From NCBI GenBank assembly GCA_002390155.1, contig DGOS01000089.1:1-16309 (forward strand): 16,309 nucleotides of DNA, in the 5' to 3' direction. This document shows positions 1 to 9,247 of this stretch, piece after piece. Origin of the DNA: Hyphomicrobiaceae bacterium UBA4460 (GTDB lineage: Bacteria > Pseudomonadota > Alphaproteobacteria > Rhizobiales > Methyloligellaceae). The notes beneath the pieces are model-generated. The model had not been told where the DNA came from and did not search any database. It was given only the letters and a program-made list of their open reading frames with translations. Position 1 is the first letter of the stretch; each line of letters begins with the position of its first letter. The position numbers were made by a program, and so were the translations under genes.

Positions 1-1061
1 CCCACGGCCTTCTCGTTCCCAGGGATGGTGCGGGAGGAAAAGATTACCCAGTCGCCAGGCTTCAGGGAGAGGTTCGGATGCTCGCCTGAGGCAATGCGGG
101 CCAAGGCGGCGCGCGCCTCGCCCTGGCTTCCGGTACAAAGCGCCACGACTTTGTTCCGGGGCAGGCTCTCGAAGGCCGTCTCTTCGTGAAAGTCGAGTTC
201 CGGATCGAGATAGCCGGTGGCTTGCGCGGCCTCGATGACGCGATACATGGCGCGGCCGGCCACGACGAGTTCGCGGCCCGCCGCCCGCGCGGCCCTCGCC
301 ACGGATCCAAGCCGGGCGACGTTCGAGGCGAAGGTCGTCACCGCCACGCATTGCGGCGCTTCGGCGATGAGTTTCTCAAGATTAGCGCCGACCTCCGCTT
401 CGGACGGCGACACGCCCTCGCGGATCGCGTTGGTGGAATCGCAGACAAGCGCGTCGAGCCCGTCCCGCCCAATGGCCCGGAGCCGGTCTTCGTCCGTTGG
501 CGGGCTCGTCAACGGGTTCTCGTCGAGCTTCCAGTCGCCGGTATGCAGGACGCGGCCGAGCGGCGTGGTGATGGCAACGGCCGAGGGCTCGGGGATCGAA
601 TGCGACATGGCAATCAGTTCGACGTCGAACGGACCGATGTCGCGGTTTGCGCCAAGCGGTACGACCTCCAGCGGCAAGTCGTCGTCATCGGCCCACATTT
701 CGGCGAGCTTCGACTTCAGCATCTCGGCGGTGAACGGCGTGGCGTAGATCGGCGGGCGGCCGAGCAGAGGCCAAAGATCGGGAATGGCGCCGAAGTGATC
801 TTCGTGCGCATGGGTCAGAAGGAGCCCCGCAATGTTGTGGCGTTCCTCTTCGAGAAAGCGAATGTCGGGCATGATCACGTCGATGCCCGGCTCGTATTCG
901 GAACCGAAGGTCACGCCCATGTCGATGACAAGCCACTGATAGCTATCCCGGCGTCCGTAGCCATAGAGATACAGATTCATGCCGATCTCGCCGACGCCGC
1001 CTAAGGGCACGAAGACGAGCGCGTCGCGATTGCGGTCGGGTTTTTTGGGACTTGCGTTCAA
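1..1061 (-). CDS. rnj: Ribonuclease J, N-terminal part (gene runs off the window)
   Basis: Metallo-beta-lactamase/beta-CASP ribonuclease of the RNase J family, a cytoplasmic enzyme of mRNA decay and rRNA maturation. About 353 codons are present; family members are usually about 550 residues, so the C-terminal third is missing. The sequence shows the N-terminal GGVGEIGMN strand, the zinc-binding HAHEDH motif at residues 84-89, further metal ligands at His154 (SHSIPEPSA) and His173/Asp176 (HTGDWKLDEN), CDSTN at about 207-211 and CTGSQGE at about 309-315. The start is taken as TTG at 1061. An in-frame TAG (the birA stop, 1070-1068) lies just upstream, the only other candidate before the conserved core is CTG at 1064, and the first in-frame ATG falls inside the core. 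No clear Shine-Dalgarno is visible, so translation probably depends on ribosomes ending birA 6 bases upstream. Family assignment is secure; the exact start is inferred. Confidence 0.93.
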   Translation of the reverse strand, partial: MNASPKKPDRNRDALVFVPLGGVGEIGMNLYLYGYGRRDSYQWLVIDMGVTFGSEYEPGIDVIMPDIRFLEEERHNIAGLLLTHAHEDHFGAIPDLWPLLGRPPIYATPFTAEMLKSKLAEMWADDDDLPLEVVPLGANRDIGPFDVELIAMSHSIPEPSAVAITTPLGRVLHTGDWKLDENPLTSPPTDEDRLRAIGRDGLDALVCDSTNAIREGVSPSEAEVGANLEKLIAEAPQCVAVTTFASNVARLGSVARAARAAGRELVVAGRAMYRVIEAAQATGYLDPELDFHEETAFESLPRNKVVALCTGSQGEARAALARIASGEHPNLSLKPGDWVIFSSRTIPGNEKAV

Positions 1062-1067
1062 CAGGGG

Positions 1068-1844
1068 CTATTGGCTCGCGAAGAAGACGTCGCCGGCTGT
1101 GATGAGCCGCTCGCCTTCGGCGGTCTTGAGGCGCAGCGCGCCTTCGGGGTCGAGGCCCGCATAAGCGCCTCGCAGTTCCTCATCGTTCAGCCGCACGATA
1201 AGCGGTCGCCCGACGGGACCGGCGCGGTCGAGCCAGGCGCGCCTGATGGTGGGAAACGTGGCGCCCTCGCCCCACTGTTGGAGCCATTCATGGGTGGTTT
1301 CGGCCAGCGCTTCCAGCGCGTCGCCGGGCGAGACGGTGAGGCCATAAGCGTCGAGACTGATCGCGGGTTGCGGCAGTTTTTCCGGATGGCTCGCCAGATT
1401 GATGCCCGTGCCGATGACGACGACCGATCCATTGTTGTTCGGCGTTCCTACATTCTCCAGCAATGTGCCGGCGATCTTCTCTTCCGCAAGAAGCACGTCG
1501 TTGGGCCATTTCAGCAGAAGCTCAGAGCGGCCCTCATAGGCGATGAGCTTGGCGATGGTCTCGTAAGCGATGATCCCGGCGACCAGACCAAGCTCGCTCG
1601 CGGTCTGGATCGGACAGTTGAGCCGGATGAGCAGGCTGGCGAAGAGATTGCCGAACTGCGATGTCCACTCTCTGCCTATGCGTCCCCGGCCTTTGGACTG
1701 ACGCGCCGACCACACCCATAACGGGCCGGGCTCGCCCATGTCGGCGCGGCGGCGGGCTTCCGAACTGGTGGAATCCACACTGTCGAGCCGGACCAACCGG
1801 TAGCCGGTCGGCATCTTTGGGGACGGAGAAGCGGAACGGGACAT
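1068..1844 (-). CDS. birA: Biotin--[acetyl-CoA-carboxylase] ligase, lacking the repressor domain
   Basis: Activates biotin as biotinyl-AMP and transfers it to the lysine of biotin carboxyl carrier proteins in the cytoplasm. The protein has 258 residues. The adenylate-binding loop GRGRIGREW is at 52-60, KWPNDV at 112-117, KIAGTLLE at 123-130 and GTGINL at 145-150, followed by the small C-terminal SH3-like domain. There is no N-terminal winged-helix region, so this is a class I monofunctional ligase and should not repress transcription as E. coli BirA does. The Arg equivalent to E. coli R118 is kept (Arg55), while the next position is Ile rather than Arg. The ATG follows the nuoN stop by 12 bases and is in the same reading frame as nuoN. 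The stop lies 6 bases before rnj. The position after nuoN is common in Hyphomicrobiales, so birA is probably expressed from the nuo transcript. Confidence 0.95.
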   Translation of the reverse strand: MSRSASPSPKMPTGYRLVRLDSVDSTSSEARRRADMGEPGPLWVWSARQSKGRGRIGREWTSQFGNLFASLLIRLNCPIQTASELGLVAGIIAYETIAKLIAYEGRSELLLKWPNDVLLAEEKIAGTLLENVGTPNNNGSVVVIGTGINLASHPEKLPQPAISLDAYGLTVSPGDALEALAETTHEWLQQWGEGATFPTIRRAWLDRAGPVGRPLIVRLNDEELRGAYAGLDPEGALRLKTAEGERLITAGDVFFASQ

Positions 1845-1868
1845 TCAGAACAACGATCAGAACAACGA
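1845..1868 (-). repeat. Perfect 12-bp tandem duplication at the nuoN/birA junction
   Basis: On the minus strand the unit TCGTTGTTCTGA occurs twice in a row, at 1868-1857 and 1856-1845. The first copy encodes the last three residues of NuoN (Ser-Leu-Phe) and its TGA stop. The second copy repeats the same three codons and a second in-frame TGA, followed directly by the birA ATG. The duplication therefore does not alter NuoN. It moves birA 12 bases downstream, leaves a double stop, and keeps birA in frame with nuoN. It is seen directly in the sequence; that it arose by slippage is inference. Confidence 0.93.
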
Positions 1869-3299
1869 TTTGGCCGCCACCCCAGCTGCGGTAACGAGCG
1901 GTGCGGGATAGACGAAGTATAACAGGGTCAGGACGCCGCTCGCTCCCAAGACCCCGGCAAGGATTTTCGGCATGGGCTCGAAGCGTTCGGCAGGCTCGTC
2001 AAAATACATGATCTTGACGATGCGCAGATAATAATACGCGCCCACCACGCTCAAGAGCACACCGATGACGGCGAGCACATAGAGCCCCGCCTCGATGGCT
2101 GCCAAGAACACGTAGAACTTGGCGAAGAAACCCGCCAGTGGCGGAATGCCGGCGAGCGAGAACAGCAGGATCGCCAGCATGAGTGCCATGCCGGGGCTCG
2201 TCTGGGAGAGGCCGGAAAGCTGGTCGATCTCCTCCACCATCTTGCCGTCGCGGCGCAGCGCCAGGATGCAGGCGAATGTACCGAGCGTCATGACAAGATA
2301 GATGGCGAGATAGATGATCACGCCCTGCACGCCGTCAGCCGTTCCCGCCGCCAGCCCGACAAGCGCAAAGCCCATATGGCCGATCGAGCTATAGGCCATC
2401 AGGCGTTTGATGTTGTGCTGGCCGATCGCGGCAAACGCGCCAAGCGCCATGGAAGCGATGGCCAGGAAGATGACGATCTGTTGCCACTGCATGGTGGCCG
2501 CGGGGAACGCTGTGATAACCACGCGTACGGTCAGCGCCATGGCGGCGATCTTGGGCGCGGCGGCGAAGAATGCGGTCACTGGCGTCGGTGCGCCTTCGTA
2601 GACATCGGGCGTCCACATGTGGAACGGCACGGCCGAAATCTTGAACGCAAAGCCGACCATCAGGAACACCAGCCCAAAGATCAGGCCTAAACTGATATTC
2701 GACGGCTGCACGGCGTTGGCGATCTGCGTGAACTCGGTCGAGCCGGTAAACCCGTAGATCAGCGAGGCGCCGTAGAGCAGCATGCCGGACGACAGCGCGC
2801 CGAGGACGAAATATTTGAGGCCGGCCTCCGAGGAGCGCGCGGAGTCCCGTTTGAAAGCAGCGACCACGTAGAGCGCCAGGCTCTGCAATTCCAGTCCGAC
2901 ATAGAGCGTGATGAGATCGTTGGCCGAGACCATCATCAGCATGCCGGTCGCGGCGAACAGCAACAGCACCGGGTATTCGAACTTCACGCCGCCATGCTCG
3001 AGCCAGTAGTCGCGCGACAGGATGAGCGCGACCCCGGCACCCGTCAGTGTCATCAGGTCCAGCATGCGTGCGTAAGGATCGACGATGAAGGTGCCGTTGA
3101 ACGCCGTCGCAGTCCCCTCGCCGCGCGCGACGAAGATGCCGGCCAGGACGAGCACACCCAGAGCGAGCCACAAGATGCGCTCGCCATGTTCGGGCTTGGA
3201 GAAGACGCCCAGCATGAGCAGCGCCATGGCGCCGATCGCAAGGGTCAGCTCCGGTAGGATTGGCGCGAAGTTGAGCGTCTCGGTCACGGTCTCGGACAT
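1857..3299 (-). CDS. nuoN: NADH-quinone oxidoreductase subunit N
   Basis: Antiporter-like membrane subunit of complex I that pumps protons across the inner membrane. The 480-residue length is typical. The sequence is a run of hydrophobic helices with the family's charged residues. Glu137 (in LYVGLELQS), Lys220 ([13 protein letters not shown]) and the loop [10 protein letters not shown] at 231-240 form the core of the first half-channel, and [19 protein letters not shown] marks the second half. The ATG lies 3 bases after the nuoM stop. Purine-rich AGAGG overlaps the nuoM TAG but sits directly against the ATG, so initiation is probably coupled to nuoM termination. The last four codons including the stop are duplicated in tandem (see the repeat entry). 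Confidence 0.97.
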   Translation of the reverse strand: MSETVTETLNFAPILPELTLAIGAMALLMLGVFSKPEHGERILWLALGVLVLAGIFVARGEGTATAFNGTFIVDPYARMLDLMTLTGAGVALILSRDYWLEHGGVKFEYPVLLLFAATGMLMMVSANDLITLYVGLELQSLALYVVAAFKRDSARSSEAGLKYFVLGALSSGMLLYGASLIYGFTGSTEFTQIANAVQPSNISLGLIFGLVFLMVGFAFKISAVPFHMWTPDVYEGAPTPVTAFFAAAPKIAAMALTVRVVITAFPAATMQWQQIVIFLAIASMALGAFAAIGQHNIKRLMAYSSIGHMGFALVGLAAGTADGVQGVIIYLAIYLVMTLGTFACILALRRDGKMVEEIDQLSGLSQTSPGMALMLAILLFSLAGIPPLAGFFAKFYVFLAAIEAGLYVLAVIGVLLSVVGAYYYLRIVKIMYFDEPAERFEPMPKILAGVLGASGVLTLLYFVYPAPLVTAAGVAAKSLF

Positions 3300-3302
3300 C
3301 CT

Positions 3303-4817
3303 CTACGGTCCGGGCGCAAGCGGCGCCTGTTGGGCGGCGGCAAGGCCCGCTTTGAAGTCAGCCATCAACGCTTCGACCGAGACGGCCGAGACGTCGAGGA
3401 TGGGATTGGGATGGAAGCCAAACCAAATCGTAATGACGAGGAGCGGGACCATCACGGCGACCTCACGCCAGGAAAGATCGGCGATGTTCTTCAGTGCCGG
3501 GTTGACGATGGTGCCGAAGATGATGCGGCGATAGAGCCACAGTGCATAGCCGGCCGACAAGATGATGCCGGTTGCCGCAAGCGCCGCGACCCAGGTGTTG
3601 ACCTGGAAGGCGCCAAGAAGCGTCAGGAACTCGCCGACAAAGCCAGTCGTGCCCGGCAGGCCGACATTGGCCAGCGTGAAGACCATAAAGAACGCGGCGT
3701 AAAGCGGCATGCGGTTCACGAGGCCGTTGAACACGGATATCTCGTGCGTGTGCATGCGGTCGTAAACGACGCCGACGCATAAGAAGAGCGCGGCAGAGAC
3801 GATGCCGTGGGAAAGCATCAGGAAGATGCCGCCTTGAAGCCCCTGCATGGTGAAGGTGAAGAGACCCATGGTGACAAAGCCCATATGGGCGATCGACGAA
3901 TAGGCGATCAGCTTCTTCATGTCCTCTTGGGCCAGTGCCACCAGTGAGGTGTAGATGATGGCGATGACCGACAGGGCGAAGATCAGCGGCGCGAAATCGG
4001 CCGAGGCCAGCGGGAACATCGGGATGGAGAAGCGCAAGAAGCCGTAGCCGCCGAGCTTCAGGAGAATGCCGGCAAGGATCACCGAGCCGGCGGTCGGCGC
4101 CTCCACATGCGCGTCCGGTAGCCAGGTGTGTACCGGCCACATGGGCAGCTTCACCGCGAAGGACGCGAGGAAGGCGAACCATAGCCAGGTTTGCATTTCC
4201 GGCGGGAAGTCGTAGTTGAGCAGCGCCGGGATGTCGGTCGTGCCCGCTTCCCAGTACATGGCCATGATTGCGAGCAGCATCAGGACGGAGCCAGCGAGCG
4301 TATAGAGGAAGAACTTGAAGCTCGCATAGACGCGCCGCTCTCCGCCCCAGATGCCGATGATGAGGAACATCGGGATCAGGCCGCCCTCGAAGAACAGATA
4401 GAACATCACGAGGTCGAGCGAGCAGAACACGCCGAGCATCAAGGTCTCGAGCACGAGGAAGGCGATCATGAATTCCTTCACCCGCACTTTGATGGCGCCG
4501 AAGCTGGACAGGATGGTCAGCGGCATCAGCAGCGTAGTGAGGATCACGAAGGGCATGGAGATGCCGTCGAGGCCCATGTGGAAGGTGATGGGACCGAGCC
4601 AGGGTCTCAGTTCCACGAACTGGAACTGCGCCGTGCCGGGATCGAAGTCGCGCCACAGCAGCAGCGAGATGGCGAAAGTGATGAGCGTCGTCCACAGCGC
4701 GATGTAGCGGGCGTTGCGGAAGGCGCTCTCGTCATTGCCGCGCAGCGCAAGGATCAGCAGCGCGCCAAGCAGCGGCAGGAAGGTGACGGTGGAGAGGATC
4801 GGCCAGCTGTAACTCAT
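3303..4817 (-). CDS. nuoM: NADH-quinone oxidoreductase subunit M
   Basis: Antiporter-like, proton-pumping subunit in the middle of the complex I membrane arm, homologous to mitochondrial ND4. It has 504 residues, as expected. The key residues are visible: Glu144 in [13 protein letters not shown], Lys223 in [20 protein letters not shown], His230 at the start of the [16 protein letters not shown] loop, and [19 protein letters not shown] in the second symmetric half. About 14 hydrophobic segments can be recognised. The ATG overlaps the nuoL stop by four bases (ATGA), so translation is coupled. It ends 3 bases before nuoN. Nothing unusual is seen. Confidence 0.97.
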   Translation of the reverse strand: MSYSWPILSTVTFLPLLGALLILALRGNDESAFRNARYIALWTTLITFAISLLLWRDFDPGTAQFQFVELRPWLGPITFHMGLDGISMPFVILTTLLMPLTILSSFGAIKVRVKEFMIAFLVLETLMLGVFCSLDLVMFYLFFEGGLIPMFLIIGIWGGERRVYASFKFFLYTLAGSVLMLLAIMAMYWEAGTTDIPALLNYDFPPEMQTWLWFAFLASFAVKLPMWPVHTWLPDAHVEAPTAGSVILAGILLKLGGYGFLRFSIPMFPLASADFAPLIFALSVIAIIYTSLVALAQEDMKKLIAYSSIAHMGFVTMGLFTFTMQGLQGGIFLMLSHGIVSAALFLCVGVVYDRMHTHEISVFNGLVNRMPLYAAFFMVFTLANVGLPGTTGFVGEFLTLLGAFQVNTWVAALAATGIILSAGYALWLYRRIIFGTIVNPALKNIADLSWREVAVMVPLLVITIWFGFHPNPILDVSAVSVEALMADFKAGLAAAQQAPLAPGP

Positions 4818-6736
4818 GGGTTAAGCGCCCCTCCGGTGACGATGAAGTAGGTGATGAGGAGCGCGACGCCGATCAGCATGATGAAGGCGTAGTGGTATAT
4901 GTAGCCGGTCTGCAGCTTGACCACGCGGTTGGTGATGTCGAGCACGCGCGCGGCCACGCCATTGGGGCCGATGCCGTCAATGACGGCGCCGTCACCATAC
5001 CTCCAGAGGAAGTTCCCAATCCACTTGGAGGGCCGCACGAAGATGCGGTCGTACAGCGCATCGAAGTACCAGGCGTGCAGGAAGAACTTGTTGATCGCCG
5101 GGAAGCGCTTGAGCAGTCCGAACGGATAGAGCGGCCGCCACATATAGAAGTACCAAGCGATCAGGAAGCCGAGCGTCATGGCGATCGTCGGCGACAGTGT
5201 CAGCCAGAACGGAGCGACGTGATGGGCATCTTGCAGCACGATCGAGTCGCGCCAGAAGGCGACGTGGTCGGGGCCGATGAACAAATGCCGAAAAGCCAGA
5301 CCGGCGAACAGCGCGCCGGCGGCGAGGATCGCCATCGGCACCGCCATGGTCCAGGGCGGATCGTGAACGTGTGCGGCCATCGCCTTGCCGCCGCGGAAAT
5401 TGCCTTCGAAGGTGAAGAACATCAGCCGCCAGGTGTAGAGCGCGGTGAGGAAGGCTGCGATCAGCGTCATCCAATAGGTGTATTGGCCGACCAGCGTGTG
5501 ATCGAACCAGGTGGTCTCGATGATGAAGTCCTTGGAGACGAAGCCGGCCGTCAGCGGGAAAGCAGTGAGCGCCAGCGAGCCGAACAGCATCATGGCAAAA
5601 GTAAAGGGCATCATCTTCCGCAAGCCCCCCATGCGGCGCATGTCGCGATTGTCCGCCATGGCATGGGTCACGGCGCCGGCGCATAAGAACAGGCACGCCT
5701 TGAAGCAGCCATGGGTGAACAGGTGGAACATGCCGGCGTCGAAGGCCCCGACCCCTTCTGCGGCGAACATGTAGCCGAGCTGCGAGCAGGTCGAGTACGC
5801 GATGACGCGCTTGATATCGGTCTGCACCACGGCGGCAGTGGCGGCAAAGAAGGCGCTTGTCGCGCCGATGATGGCGACGAAGGCGAGTGCGTACGGTGCC
5901 AGCTCGAAGAGCGGCGACATGCGCGCCACCATGAACACGCCGGCCGTGACCATTGTGGCCGCATGGATCAGCGCGGAGACCGGCGTCGGGCCTTCCATGG
6001 CGTCCGGCAACCAGGTGTGCAGCAGGAATTGCGCCGACTTGCCCATGGCGCCCATGAACAGAAGGAAGCAGATCAGCTCCAGCACCGGGACTTCCCAGGA
6101 CAGGAACGTCATGGTCTTGCCGACTTGGTCAGGCGCGGCGGCGAAGATCGTGTCGTATTGCACAGCACCGAAGGTGATGAACACGGCGAAGATGCCGAGC
6201 GCGAAGCCCCAATCGCCGATGCGGTTGACGATAAACGCCTTGATGGCGGCGGCATTCGGTCCGGGCTTGCGGTACCAGAAGCCGATGAGCAGATAAGACG
6301 CGAGGCCAACGCCCTCCCAGCCGAAGAACAGCTGGACGAGATCGTCGGAGGTCACCAGCGCCAGCATGGCGAAGGTGAACATGGAGAGATAGGCGAAGAA
6401 CCGCTCCTTGTGCGGGTCCTCGTCCATGTAGCCGACAGAATAGAGGTGCACCACGGAGGACACAGTGTTGACCACAACGAGCATCACGGCAGTCAGCGTG
6501 TCGACGCGGATCGACCAATAGGTCTTGAAGTCACCGGACTGCATCCAGCCGAGCAGCGTGATGCGGACGTCGTTGCCTTCGATGGCGACTTGATAGAAAG
6601 CGATCCACGACAAGAACGCGGTGACGAACATCAGCGAGATGGTCACGACCTCGCAGGCGCGCGCGCCGACGACCCGGCCAAAGAGACCGGCGAACAGCGC
6701 CCCGATCAGGGGCAGGAAGAGGATCGCGTGATACAT
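4814..6736 (-). CDS. nuoL: NADH-quinone oxidoreductase subunit L
   Basis: Distal antiporter-like subunit of the complex I membrane arm (mitochondrial ND5). It pumps protons and, in the family, carries the long lateral helix that clamps the pumping modules together. It has 640 residues from the ATG. Visible family features are Glu141 in [16 protein letters not shown], Lys233 in [10 protein letters not shown], His240 followed by [20 protein letters not shown], and a second-half segment [20 protein letters not shown]. The C-terminal region after about residue 500 is hydrophobic with long charged linkers, as expected for the lateral helix. ATG at 6736 is preferred; a GTG directly before it (6739) is in frame and would add one residue. 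It lies 12 bases after nuoK and overlaps nuoM by four bases. Confidence 0.97.
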   Translation of the reverse strand: MYHAILFLPLIGALFAGLFGRVVGARACEVVTISLMFVTAFLSWIAFYQVAIEGNDVRITLLGWMQSGDFKTYWSIRVDTLTAVMLVVVNTVSSVVHLYSVGYMDEDPHKERFFAYLSMFTFAMLALVTSDDLVQLFFGWEGVGLASYLLIGFWYRKPGPNAAAIKAFIVNRIGDWGFALGIFAVFITFGAVQYDTIFAAAPDQVGKTMTFLSWEVPVLELICFLLFMGAMGKSAQFLLHTWLPDAMEGPTPVSALIHAATMVTAGVFMVARMSPLFELAPYALAFVAIIGATSAFFAATAAVVQTDIKRVIAYSTCSQLGYMFAAEGVGAFDAGMFHLFTHGCFKACLFLCAGAVTHAMADNRDMRRMGGLRKMMPFTFAMMLFGSLALTAFPLTAGFVSKDFIIETTWFDHTLVGQYTYWMTLIAAFLTALYTWRLMFFTFEGNFRGGKAMAAHVHDPPWTMAVPMAILAAGALFAGLAFRHLFIGPDHVAFWRDSIVLQDAHHVAPFWLTLSPTIAMTLGFLIAWYFYMWRPLYPFGLLKRFPAINKFFLHAWYFDALYDRIFVRPSKWIGNFLWRYGDGAVIDGIGPNGVAARVLDITNRVVKLQTGYIYHYAFIMLIGVALLITYFIVTGGALNP

Positions 6737-6748
6737 CACGTCTTGCCG

Positions 6749-7057
6749 TCAGCCTTTCAGGAGATCGATTTCGGCGACGTCGATCGTGCCGCGATTACGG
6801 AAGTAGACGACGACGATCGCGAGCCCGATGGCCGCCTCCGCCGCCGCGACGGTCAATACGATCAGCGCAAAGACCTGGCCGACCAGATCGGCTTGGAAGG
6901 AGGAGAACGCCACGAGATTGATATTGACCGCGAGCAGCATGAGCTCGATCGACATCAAGATGACGATGACGTTCTTGCGGTTGAGGAAAATGCCGAAGAC
7001 GCCAATGGTGAACAGCACGGCAGCCACGGTGAGGTAGTGGGACAGACCGATGGTCAT
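6749..7057 (-). CDS. nuoK: NADH-quinone oxidoreductase subunit K
   Basis: Small membrane subunit (mitochondrial ND4L) with three transmembrane helices, forming part of the proton path next to NuoJ and NuoN. It has 102 residues, a typical length. Two membrane glutamates essential in the family, E36 and E72 in E. coli, correspond to Glu38 ([14 protein letters not shown]) and Glu74 ([11 protein letters not shown]). The ATG overlaps the nuoJ stop as ATGA, and a GAGGGG sequence about seven bases upstream is a good ribosome-binding site. The stop lies 12 bases before nuoL. Confidence 0.97.
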   Translation of the reverse strand: MTIGLSHYLTVAAVLFTIGVFGIFLNRKNVIVILMSIELMLLAVNINLVAFSSFQADLVGQVFALIVLTVAAAEAAIGLAIVVVYFRNRGTIDVAEIDLLKG

Positions 7058-7665
7058 TTGAGGCCCCTCCCCGATTCCACCTCGACCACTTCAATGGCGG
7101 TCTCAGGCGTGCGCGCCACTTGCGCGGAGATGGACTGACGACGCACATCGCGCTTGTGATGTAGCGTGAGAACGATGGCGCCGATCATGGCGACGAGGAG
7201 AATGAGGCCGGCTGCCTCGAAGAGATAGACGTATTGAGTATAGAGCACGTTGCCCAAGGCTTTCGTATTGCTCACCTCGGCCACGGGAGGCGTCGGGGCA
7301 TTGTGCACGAGATCGGGTGCGGTGACCCATGTGCCAACCACGAAGACAAGCTCGACCAGCAGTAGCAGCCCGACCACGGCGCCGACGGGCAGATATTTGA
7401 TGAAGCCCGCGCGCAGCTCGGCGAAGTCAATATCGAGCATCATCACCACGAACAGGAACAGCACCATGACCGCGCCGACATAGACAACGACCAGGATCAT
7501 GGCGAGGAACTCCGCGCCAAGCAGCACGAACAGTCCCGCCGCATTGAAGAAAGCAAGAATGAGGAACAGCACCGCGTGCACGGGGTTCTTCGACGCAACA
7601 ACCATGAAGGCGGCGCCGATGCACATAATGGAGAAGAGATAGAAGAACAGCGCGGACAGCATCAT
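7054..7665 (-). CDS. nuoJ: NADH-quinone oxidoreductase subunit J
   Basis: Membrane subunit (mitochondrial ND6) whose third helix carries the pi-bulge implicated in coupling quinone reduction to pumping. It has 203 residues and five hydrophobic helices. The signature helix is at about 57-76 ([20 protein letters not shown]), preceded by [19 protein letters not shown]. After the last helix, about residue 169, there is a polar tail of roughly 35 residues. Two ATG codons stand in tandem at 7665 and 7662; an AGAAGG sequence upstream is closer to ideal spacing for the second. A 55-base gap separates it from nuoI, the second-widest between nuo genes here, and a 20-codon frame spans that gap. It overlaps nuoK by four bases. 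Confidence 0.96.
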   Translation of the reverse strand: MMLSALFFYLFSIMCIGAAFMVVASKNPVHAVLFLILAFFNAAGLFVLLGAEFLAMILVVVYVGAVMVLFLFVVMMLDIDFAELRAGFIKYLPVGAVVGLLLLVELVFVVGTWVTAPDLVHNAPTPPVAEVSNTKALGNVLYTQYVYLFEAAGLILLVAMIGAIVLTLHHKRDVRRQSISAQVARTPETAIEVVEVESGRGLK

Positions 7666-7724
7666 GCAGCCTTCTTCGTCACGCAGTTCTTGTTTGTCCC
7701 AAAATCCCCCACGTCACCCCTCAT
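7662..7724 (-). CDS. Possible 20-residue minicistron bridging nuoI and nuoJ
   Basis: An open frame of 20 codons exactly fills the gap between nuoI and nuoJ. Its ATG overlaps the nuoI stop as ATGA (7724-7721), and its TGA lies inside the tandem ATGATG that starts nuoJ. The predicted peptide begins MRGDVGDFG and ends in KKAA. It is hydrophilic, has no membrane segment and resembles nothing I recognise. No Shine-Dalgarno precedes it, so any translation would be by re-initiation after nuoI. It could instead be a chance frame in a short spacer. If translated, its main effect might be to carry ribosomes to nuoJ rather than to make a product. Function unknown. Confidence 0.25.
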   Translation of the reverse strand: MRGDVGDFGTNKNCVTKKAA

Positions 7725-8212
7725 CGATACGGCGAGTCCAGCGCGATGTTCTTGGCGATCTCACTCTCCCAGCGATCGCCGTTCGCTAGCAGCCGTTCCT
7801 TGTCGTAGTACAACTCCTCCCGCGTCTCGGTCCCGAACTCGAAATTCGGTCCCTCGACAATGGCTTCGACCGGGCATGCCTCCTGGCAGAAACCGCAATA
7901 GATGCATTTCACCATGTCGATGTCATAGCGGGTGGTGCGGCGCGTGCCGTCGTTGCGCCGCGGCCCCGCTTCGATGGTGATGGCCTGCGCCGGGCAAATC
8001 GCCTCGCACAGCTTGCAGGCAATGCAGCGCTCCTCGCCGTTCGGATAGCGGCGAAGCGCATGCTCCCCGCGAAATCTTGGACTTAAGGGCCCTTTTTCGA
8101 AGGGGTAGTTCAAGGTCGCCTTCGGCGCCACGAAGTATTTCATGGCGAGCCAGAAGGCGGACACGAACTCCACCAGGAGAAGAGATTTTGCAGCTTGGGC
8201 AAATCGGCTCAC
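7721..8212 (-). CDS. nuoI: NADH-quinone oxidoreductase subunit I (2x[4Fe-4S] ferredoxin type)
   Basis: Peripheral-arm subunit (mitochondrial TYKY) that carries clusters N6a and N6b and passes electrons from NuoG to NuoB. It has 163 residues. Two complete motifs are present: Cys63, 66, 69 and 73 ([12 protein letters not shown]), and Cys103, 106, 109 and 113 ([12 protein letters not shown]). The N-terminus is an amphipathic or hydrophobic stretch that docks on the membrane arm. The start is GTG at 8212, supported by an AGAGGAG ribosome-binding site seven bases upstream that overlaps the nuoH stop. The length matches alphaproteobacterial homologues. Confidence 0.97.
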   Translation of the reverse strand: MSRFAQAAKSLLLVEFVSAFWLAMKYFVAPKATLNYPFEKGPLSPRFRGEHALRRYPNGEERCIACKLCEAICPAQAITIEAGPRRNDGTRRTTRYDIDMVKCIYCGFCQEACPVEAIVEGPNFEFGTETREELYYDKERLLANGDRWESEIAKNIALDSPYR

Positions 8213-8219
8213 GCGCTCA

Positions 8220-8226
8220 CTCCTCT
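8220..8226 (-). promoter_or_regulatory. Strong Shine-Dalgarno for the GTG start of nuoI
   Basis: AGAGGAG on the minus strand lies seven bases before the nuoI GTG and overlaps the nuoH TAG stop. It is the best ribosome-binding site in the window. It decides the nuoI start, because no ATG lies nearby at the right position. Confidence 0.8.
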
Positions 8227-9247
8227 AAAATCCATGTTCCCAAAGGCGCAACACCGCGGCGACAATGACCACGGCGGCGAGAGACAAAGGCAGAAATACC
8301 TTCCAGCCGAGCCGCATCAGTTGATCGTAGCGATAGCGCGGCACCATGGCTTTCACCATGGAGACAAGGAAGAACAAGAAGAAGAGCTTCAGGAGGAACC
8401 ATATCACGCCGGGTATCCAGGTGAAGGGCACCACGTCGAAGGGCGGCAGCCAGCCGCCGAAGAAGAGGACGACTCCAAGCCCGCACAGCAGAAGAATCGC
8501 GACGTACTCGCCCAGCATGAAGAGCATGTAGGGCGTGGACGAATACTCGACCATGAAACCGGCCACGAGTTCCGATTCCGCCTCGAGCAGATCGAAGGGC
8601 GGTCGGTTGGTCTCCGCGAGACAGGAGATAAAGTAGATGACGAACATCGGGAACAGTGGCAGCCAGTACCAGCCGAACAGGCCAAGCCCCCGGTCTTGCG
8701 CTTGGACGATCTCCGTCAGGTTCAGCGATCCGGCGCAAAGCAGTGCGGTGATTATGACGAAGCCGATGGAGACTTCGTAGGAGACCATCTGCGCGGCCGA
8801 GCGGAGCGCGGCAAGAAAGGCGTATTTCGAGTTGGACGCCCAGCCGGCCATGATCACGCCGTACACTTGCAGGCTGGAGATGGCGAAGATGTAGAGCACG
8901 CCGACATTGATGTCGGAAACGGCCCAGCCCTCGTCCACCGGCATGACCGCCCAGGCGGAAATGGCGAGGCCTGCGGTGATGATCGGCGCCAGCAGGAAGA
9001 TGCCCTTGTTGGAGCCCGCCGGGATGATGACCTCTTTGAAAACGAACTTCAGAAGGTCGGCGAAGGACTGCCAGAGGCCGAACGGTCCCACCACGTTTGG
9101 TCCGCGCCGCATCTGCACGGCGGCCCAGACCTTGCGGTCGGCGTAAAGCACGAAGGCGACGACGATCAGCAGGATCACGATCATCGCCACGCTGTGCACA
9201 ATCGTCAGCGCGGTCGGCAAACCGTATTCGGTCCAGAACTCAGCCAT
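8225..9247 (-). CDS. nuoH: NADH-quinone oxidoreductase subunit H
   Basis: Membrane subunit (mitochondrial ND1) that forms the quinone-access channel and the base of the peripheral arm. It has 340 residues from the chosen start. Visible family features are RRGPN at 47-51, the acidic, conserved loop [10 protein letters not shown] at 211-220 followed by EAESELVAG, and eight or so hydrophobic helices. An open frame continues 23 codons upstream to 9316, but that stretch is arginine-rich shadow sequence inside nuoG. ATG at 9247 gives the typical N-terminus [11 protein letters not shown] and overlaps the nuoG stop by 8 bases (ATGGCTGA). The stop is followed 12 bases later by nuoI. Confidence 0.97.
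   Translation of the reverse strand: MAEFWTEYGLPTALTIVHSVAMIVILLIVVAFVLYADRKVWAAVQMRRGPNVVGPFGLWQSFADLLKFVFKEVIIPAGSNKGIFLLAPIITAGLAISAWAVMPVDEGWAVSDINVGVLYIFAISSLQVYGVIMAGWASNSKYAFLAALRSAAQMVSYEVSIGFVIITALLCAGSLNLTEIVQAQDRGLGLFGWYWLPLFPMFVIYFISCLAETNRPPFDLLEAESELVAGFMVEYSSTPYMLFMLGEYVAILLLCGLGVVLFFGGWLPPFDVVPFTWIPGVIWFLLKLFFLFFLVSMVKAMVPRYRYDQLMRLGWKVFLPLSLAAVVIVAAVLRLWEHGF

Noticed and set aside
1068..1844. Ile in place of the second Arg in the BirA GRGRRGR loop.
   Set aside because: That position varies among biotin ligases, and the functionally important preceding Arg is present. A functional change is not supported.
5711..7138. A 475-codon open frame on the plus strand opposite nuoL, nuoK and nuoJ, plus other long plus-strand frames (for example 186-1004, 4191-4850, 8195-9292 and 9279-10331).
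   Set aside because: The predicted proteins are rich in Arg, His, Asp, Glu and Gly with no domain, and each is antisense to a clear nuo, birA or rnj gene. They are the usual open shadows of high-GC coding sequence.
7666..7720. G-rich run in the nuoI/nuoJ spacer as a possible G-quadruplex.
   Set aside because: On the minus strand there are only three G-tracts of three or more, so a standard intramolecular quadruplex cannot form.
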